From assembly GCA_950022295.1 (NCBI GenBank), contig OX465596.1, forward strand, positions 123,856,501 through 123,920,500: DNA of 64,000 nucleotides, in the 5' to 3' direction. A program made the position numbers and the translations under genes. The stretch is from Bromus sterilis (taxonomy: Eukaryota; Streptophyta; Magnoliopsida; Poales; Poaceae). The notes under the pieces are model-generated. The model saw nothing but the letters and a program-made list of their open reading frames with translations. It was not told the origin of the DNA and ran no database searches. Positions within the stretch are counted from its first letter, which is position 1. Each line of letters begins with the position of its first letter. Of this stretch, positions 59,601-64,000 are shown piece after piece.

Positions 59601-61077
59601 GAACTCCCTGGTGGTCCAACCAGACCTCGACACCCGCATCAAGACGGTAAAACATTATGACTCTGACATTTGGAAGATTAAGCATCGTGTCGCGCGCGGA
59701 GAGCCCTCATTCTTCACTATTGATGCAAATGATGATAATGCGGTGTACTTCAAGGGTCGTTTAGTGGTTCCGGTAGCCAAGGCCAACCTGAATTACGCCT
59801 CTGATGTCATGAAAGAAGCTCATGATACACCCTTGTCGATTCACCCTGGTAGTACCAAAATGTACCAAGACATTCGTCAGCGGTACTGGTGGTCTAACAT
59901 GAAACAAGACATTGCTCGTTATGTTGATGAGTGTGACGTTTGTCGTCGCGTGAAAGCCGAACATCAAAGACCTGCTGGAACTCTACAACCACTCTCTATT
60001 CCTGAATGGAAATGGGATAAGATTGAAATGGACTTCGTCACCGGATTTCCCCGATCACAGAAAGGTCATGATGCCATCTTTGTCGTCATCGACCGATTCT
60101 CCAAGGTTGCTCATTTTCTGCCTGTCAAGGAGGTGATCTCTGCTAGTCAGTTGGCAGACTTGTATGTTTCCAGAATTTTTCCCCTCCATGGAATTCCGTT
60201 GGAGATTAGTTCAGACCGTGGCAGCATTTTCACCTCGAAGTTCTGGGATAGTTTCCAAGAAGCTATGGGCACTCACCTAAGCTTCAGTACTGCTTATCAC
60301 CCCCAGTCGCAAGGACAGGTCGAACGAGTCAACCAAGTGCTTGAAGATATGCTCCGAGCTTGTGTCATTTCATTTGGTAAGAAATGGGAGGAATCTCTTC
60401 CATTTGCTGAATTCTCGTACAACAATAGCTATCAAGCTAGTCTGAAGATGGCCCCCTTTGAAGTTCTCTATGGACGTAAGTGTCGAACCCCTCTGAATTG
60501 GTCCGGAACTGGAGAACGAACTCTCATTGGTCCGGACATTATACAGCATGCCGAAGATCAGGTTCGCGTTATTCGTGAACACTTGATGGCTGCTCAGTCC
60601 CGCCAGAAGAGCAACTATGATCGCAAGCACAAAGAAATGGTCTATCAACCTGGCGAATACGCGTACCTCCGTGTCACCCCGATGCGAGGCACTCATCGCT
60701 TCGGGATCAAAGGCAAGTTAGCTCCTCGCTACATTGGCCCGTTCCGTATTCTTTCCCGGAGTGGACCAGTGGCATACCGATTGGAATTGCCGTCGAACCT
60801 CTCTCAAGTCCACGATGTATTCCACGTGTCGCAACTCCGACGTTGCTTCAAAGACCCTATTCGTGAAGTGGAGCATGATATGATTGAGCTGCAACAGGAC
60901 TTGACTTATCAAGAACATCCAAGCCGCATTCTCGATCAGTCTGAACGCAAAACCCGCAACAAGACTACCAAGTTTCTTAAGGTTCAGTGGTCAAATCATT
61001 CTGAAGATGAAGCCACCTGGGAACGCGAAGATCGTCTTCGTGAGGAATACCCCGATCTTTTCCCCTCTACCTCTTAA
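56629..61077 (+). CDS. gag-pol: Gag-Pol polyprotein of a Tekay/Del chromovirus retrotransposon, intact frame
   Basis: One open frame of 1482 residues encodes everything needed for reverse transcription and integration. Order: Gly/Arg-rich start, Gln/Asn repeat (about 50-65), Gag core (about 75-250), CCHC zinc knuckle (301-314), aspartic protease DTGAS (383-387), reverse transcriptase with YLDD (700-703), RNase H (Asp849 in YCDA), integrase with zinc-binding His/Cys and DD35E (Asp1135, Asp1196, Glu1232), and a C-terminal chromodomain (about 1433-1478) that in this clade steers insertion to heterochromatin. An upstream ATG (56494) in the same frame adds 45 residues; I prefer 56629 because it opens the AGRGGRG Gag start. 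Odd points: Arg to His in the RNase H start (CDATHQG) and Asp to His after reverse transcriptase (ILHWT). Gag and Pol are not separated by a frameshift. Activity untested. Confidence 0.95.
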   Translation: MAGRGGRGRGRGANDPPPPPDYMAAMMQQFRMNQVFMQGVIDQLQNQNQNQNQHQNQPPVVTLRDFMRLNPPLFHQPEQPLDADDWLRDITHQLEFANVSAADYINFASYFLRGPAAQWWDTYKGSLVEGTVVTWNDFKTAFRARYVPQAIMNRMKAEFRNLVQGNKAVEAYQREFLRLSRYAASDLPNDASRQEKFRDGLNPDLQLALALHVFPDFATMVNQTITLETAQLKFGGSPKRPHDAGSSSGTAQKQRVWLPHSVFRPTAPAARPSYVAPRLPPRPPRQPKSETAPLHPQDGLCFKCRQPGHISRDCPQRQNQLVVHPAGRGNGHGNNGTLNYNTGPNPHARGHAYNIDVEAAQEQPATVMGTLLVNSIPATVLFDTGASHSFMSGAFASKHGIYHEKMHTPLIVRTPGTQCRVDMVAPNLTVEIESFEFMVSPHILKTSTIDLILGMDWLKTHNAALYCGTKVIQLFHPSGVILSHTAIVSMNAEARIYALNALNVAPLEGIDKVPIVCDFTDVFPEELPGIPPIREVEFVIDLKPGTVPIAKRPYKMPPHHLLELKKEIDTALEKGFIRPSSSAWGAPSLFVKKSDGTNRLVQDYRPINQATIQNKYPLPRINDLYDQLAGSTVFSKLDLRLGYHQIRVRDEDIPKTAFITRYGSYEYSVMSFGLTNAPATFSRLMNFIFKEYLDKFVVVYLDDILIYSKTDAEHAEHLRLILEKLREHKLYAKYSKCEFWLPEVTYLGHVISKDGVAVNPERIQAILHWTPPRTVKQVRSFLGLASYCRRFVGNFPKIARPLTNLLHKGVKFEWTNKCQESFQALKDKLTSPPVLAPPDTQKDFVIYCDATHQGLGCVLMQERKVIAYGSRQLRSHEENYPTHDLELAAVIYALKLWRHYLVGNRCEIFTDHQSLKYLFTQPDLNLRQQRWLETIADYDMGISYTPGKANVVADALSRKAYCSELEVQVQQPRLYAELRKLNIEIVPQGYVNSLVVQPDLDTRIKTVKHYDSDIWKIKHRVARGEPSFFTIDANDDNAVYFKGRLVVPVAKANLNYASDVMKEAHDTPLSIHPGSTKMYQDIRQRYWWSNMKQDIARYVDECDVCRRVKAEHQRPAGTLQPLSIPEWKWDKIEMDFVTGFPRSQKGHDAIFVVIDRFSKVAHFLPVKEVISASQLADLYVSRIFPLHGIPLEISSDRGSIFTSKFWDSFQEAMGTHLSFSTAYHPQSQGQVERVNQVLEDMLRACVISFGKKWEESLPFAEFSYNNSYQASLKMAPFEVLYGRKCRTPLNWSGTGERTLIGPDIIQHAEDQVRVIREHLMAAQSRQKSNYDRKHKEMVYQPGEYAYLRVTPMRGTHRFGIKGKLAPRYIGPFRILSRSGPVAYRLELPSNLSQVHDVFHVSQLRRCFKDPIREVEHDMIELQQDLTYQEHPSRILDQSERKTRNKTTKFLKVQWSNHSEDEATWEREDRLREEYPDLFPSTS

Positions 61078-61100
61078 ATTCTCGAGACGAGAAATCTTGA

Positions 61101-61113
61101 AGTGGGGGAGATT
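61101..61113 (+). other. Polypurine tract of B copy 2
   Basis: AGTGGGGGAGATT directly precedes LTR 3, identical to copy 1. Confidence 0.9.
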
Positions 61114-64000
61114 TGTAACACCCTCACTGTCAGTGAACAGTAATCACTGTTACTGTTCATCTCTAATGTTCAAAACTTTTGTTTGATCCACTGGTTCAGT
61201 TCAAATTCAAATTCTCCTTTTATATTGTTGCAAGCAATGTGAACCATGGACCTTGATCATCATGGATGAAAACAAAGTCCAAGCCATTTGAATTAAAATT
61301 CAAACAAACCCTAAAATGCCTTTTAGTGGTTATTAAAAATATGGTGACAATAAATCTTTTCCAAAAATCTTGGAACCACTTTTATAAAGTCCCAAATAAT
61401 CACTGGACCAAATCCATATGGGTTTGGGTATTTATTGAGTTATAGAAAATTCCAAACAAATCGAAACAGTAGCTAAAAACCCCAATTTAATCATTTAATA
61501 TTTAAATCAAATATTAAATGATTTTCTTTTGACCCCAAATCTTTTGTGGCACTAGCCTAGGGTATAAAAACAATTATGGGTCACATGCCACATTTTATAA
61601 AAATGCCAAGGTATATAAAATAATTACAAAAAGAAAATTACAGAAAAGAAAAAGAAGAAAAAGAAAGCTAAACCTAGCTAAACCCCCCTCACCCCCCTGG
61701 GCCAGAACCCAGCCCACCTAGCAACTAGCCCACTACCCCAACCAGCCCATGGACCACCCGGTCATCCCCTTCCCCTGTTCACCCCAGCCCGCGCGTGGTG
61801 CCATGGATGGAGGTTTTCGACGCCTCCAGCCGCTCGATGCTCGACAACGCACGGCAACAGTGCCCCGGGCTAGGTTAAGTAGTTCCTCCTCTCCCCCGTG
61901 GACGAACCCTAGCTCCATTTCGGTCCCTCCTCGCTCGTCCTCGTCTTGGGCAAAACCGCGCGGCCACCGCCGTCGCAATTGTTGCGCCCACGCGTAGCCA
62001 CCGACCTCTCAAGCCCCAGCCGCCTTGTCCGGCCGCTCCGTCGTCGTGGTCTACGTCGACAAGCTGAAGGAATCGGTCCCGGAGCCCCTACATCGTGCGC
62101 TTCTCGCAGTTCCCCTCTCCTGCATCCGTTGCCGTCGCAGTCGCGATTCGCCGCCGTCGAGTCCCCACCGTGCCCGCTTAGCACACCATCAGGTTCCTGG
62201 TGAGCTCCTCGTCCGTCGCCAACTCCTCGCGCCCTCTCTCTTTTGCTCTAACCCGATCCGCCATTGGCGTCGTGGGCTCGCCGCCGCGGGTGAGCTCGCA
62301 ACCGTAGCTTGGAGTCCGCGTTTGGCGCGCGTGTGGGCCACCCCCCTTAAACCCCATTTAATTAAACCATATAACTGTTAATTAGTCCCTGTTAGGATGA
62401 CAGAGGGGTCCCACTTGTAAGTAGTTAAAGAAAATGAATTTATAATAATAACAGTGTATGGCATGTGGGCCCTGGCATTTTTCTAATTAAACTAAAATGA
62501 TTTATCACATGTGAGGCTGACCAGTGGGTCCCCTCTGTCAGTTTGACCAGTCAACTATGCTGTGGATAATGTTCTGTTAATAAATAAAAATAATTTAAAA
62601 ATGATTTGGAAAATGATTTAAATTGCTTAAAACTTTAGAAAATCATAGAAAATAAACCGTACCTCAGATTCAAAACGATTATACATGAGAGTTGATCAGA
62701 AAAATATAACGAATACGGATACGCTATCCGTATGTCTACCACACCCCCCTAACACACCGATCATCGACATTCCCCCCTCCGGGCTGTTTGTCGATAAATT
62801 CCGGTACCGATAAAAAGTACCCGGATGAATTTATTCTGAACACGAAAGTTGTCCGGAATGGTTCAACTAACACGGATACACCCCCCTTATGTTTGTACGG
62901 TACCCACGACACCTCCGGCTTCATCCTTCCCCCTTTGGTCGCCCTGTCCGGTAATCACCCGGAGCCGGTAGTTCATCCCCGGATGAATTCCCGCTCTGAG
63001 CCTGATACATCGTACTGCGTTAGAACACCGTTAACATTCCATCTATCATGTCATGCCTATGTTTGTATATTATTGCTGTGTATTTACTGTTTCCTTCCCC
63101 CCCCTTAATCTCCGGTAGACACTGCTGCTACCGCCGACTACACTGCTGCCGGGTACGACTACTTCGTCGACGACCCTGCCCCTACCGTCGAGCTTCCAGG
63201 CAAGCAGAGCCATTCTCTTCCCCAGATATCGCCTACCTTTCCGTATTTTCTTGCACTAGGGATTGTTACTGCTGCTGCTACGATTACAACCCTATTCAAT
63301 TGCATAGCCTGATTTTGTCGCCCCTTGATGTACCTTTCCTTTATCCTATGCTGCCTATTATTACCTATGCATATATTCAGCAGTGAGCCCTGCGCATTGT
63401 TAGCTAGGATTAGATAGCGGGTCGTGATCACTCAGGGGAGTGAACACGGATACAATATATACAACTGCACAGGTACGGTACAATGCAGACACCGCCAAAG
63501 GCCCCTATCTGGGTTATGCCTAGTCACCTCAAGTGTGAGCTATCAAGGAGTAACCCTTGTACTCCACTCGAGGCTGACTTTGTCTTACCGCCTTAGGGTC
63601 CTGAACAGCGGTTGTCCTTAAGGTAAGAAGTCGGGCGACCCAACGGTGCCCGCGAGAGGTATATCGTCGGGAACGACAGGGAGGGTACGACCGACGTTAC
63701 TGGCGTGCTTGGCCCCTGCTCGTATCTCGCGAGAGTTACCAAACCACGAAAGTCGAGCTCTACCAAGAGCACACGCGAGACAAGGTAAGGAGACGGTTCA
63801 CCTTGTTGGTAACCGCAGTGACTTGGTGGGACGACAGGGCAGGCACCGATGTACTGGTGGTCCTGACTGCTGTCGTTGACCGCGGGTCGGTTAAGTCGAG
63901 GCAACGATAACGGTTGTCGCGCAGGTTAATTAAAATACTAAATGGTTCGGCGGATGACTTGAGAGGCCCGTTGGTCTGTACGCACTACCTACACGTGGGA
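61114..64000 (+). mobile_element. Family B LTR 3, cut by the window end
   Basis: It matches LTR 2 except for a 364-bp deletion at 62330/62331 (corresponding to 52765-53128 of LTR 2) with at most 1 bp of microhomology. It has TATA boxes at 61563-61619 and the hairpin at 62713-62733. About 1.2 kb of its 3' part, including the core block, lies beyond the window. Confidence 0.93.

Larger units (their letters stand above)
42017..64000 (+). mobile_element. Tandem array of a Tekay/Del-type gypsy element (family B), right end beyond window
   Basis: The order is LTR (42017-46409), interior (46410-51547), LTR (51548-55975), interior (55976-61113), LTR (61114 to beyond 64000). Both interiors are exactly 5138 bp and nearly identical. 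The middle LTR is shared, with no host DNA between units. The LTR is almost as long as the interior. Bases before the first LTR are GATAT (42012-42016), the expected target duplication after the third LTR. Such arrays arise by unequal recombination between LTRs of two copies. Confidence 0.95.

Overview
The window looks like intergenic DNA from a large grass genome, most probably Triticeae (wheat, barley or rye relatives). It is a stack of nested plant transposable elements: Ty3/gypsy LTR retrotransposons of the Tekay/Del chromovirus type, Athila/Sabrina-like gypsy LTRs, and CACTA (En/Spm) DNA transposons with TTTGCCGTC-type subterminal repeats. No ordinary cellular gene, tRNA, rRNA or CRISPR array was recognised. 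Family labels A to D are local names; no database was searched, and Triticeae is inferred from element style.

Layout. 1-15791 is a family A element: a long LTR cut by the window start, a 603-bp non-coding interior, and a second LTR split by a 9.6-kb CACTA element (4669-14307). That CACTA carries a decayed TNP2-type transposase and a decayed second gene. The A element sits in the 3' LTR of a minus-strand Sabrina-like element (family C, 15792-25064). The C interior holds a solo-like LTR of family D (about 17315-21016) and a gag remnant. 25065-39445 is older C-type LTR material, interrupted by a second A element (25246-37583). The interior of that A element holds an inverted solo LTR of family B (29276-33723). 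39446-42016 is one end of a second CACTA with a minus-strand Ulp1-like protease gene in decay.

42017-64000 is the most striking part: a young family B (Tekay/Del) tandem array, LTR-interior-LTR-interior-LTR, with both interiors 5138 bp long. The second interior encodes an uninterrupted 1482-residue Gag-Pol with protease, reverse transcriptase, RNase H, DD35E integrase and chromodomain. The first interior is the same apart from scattered substitutions, one stop codon and a damaged primer-binding site.

How the parts relate. Family A has no protein genes, but it shares with family B the initiator-Met primer site, a palindromic 17-nt leader motif just downstream, and a CCGTGTCCACGG-centred LTR block. 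Family D shares the LTR block and a short hairpin. This suggests that A (and perhaps D) depended on Tekay-type proteins. The nesting gives a relative order: C fragments oldest, then C1 and A2; D, A1 and the B solo LTR later; CACTA-1 after A1; the B array entered CACTA-2 and is probably among the youngest events.
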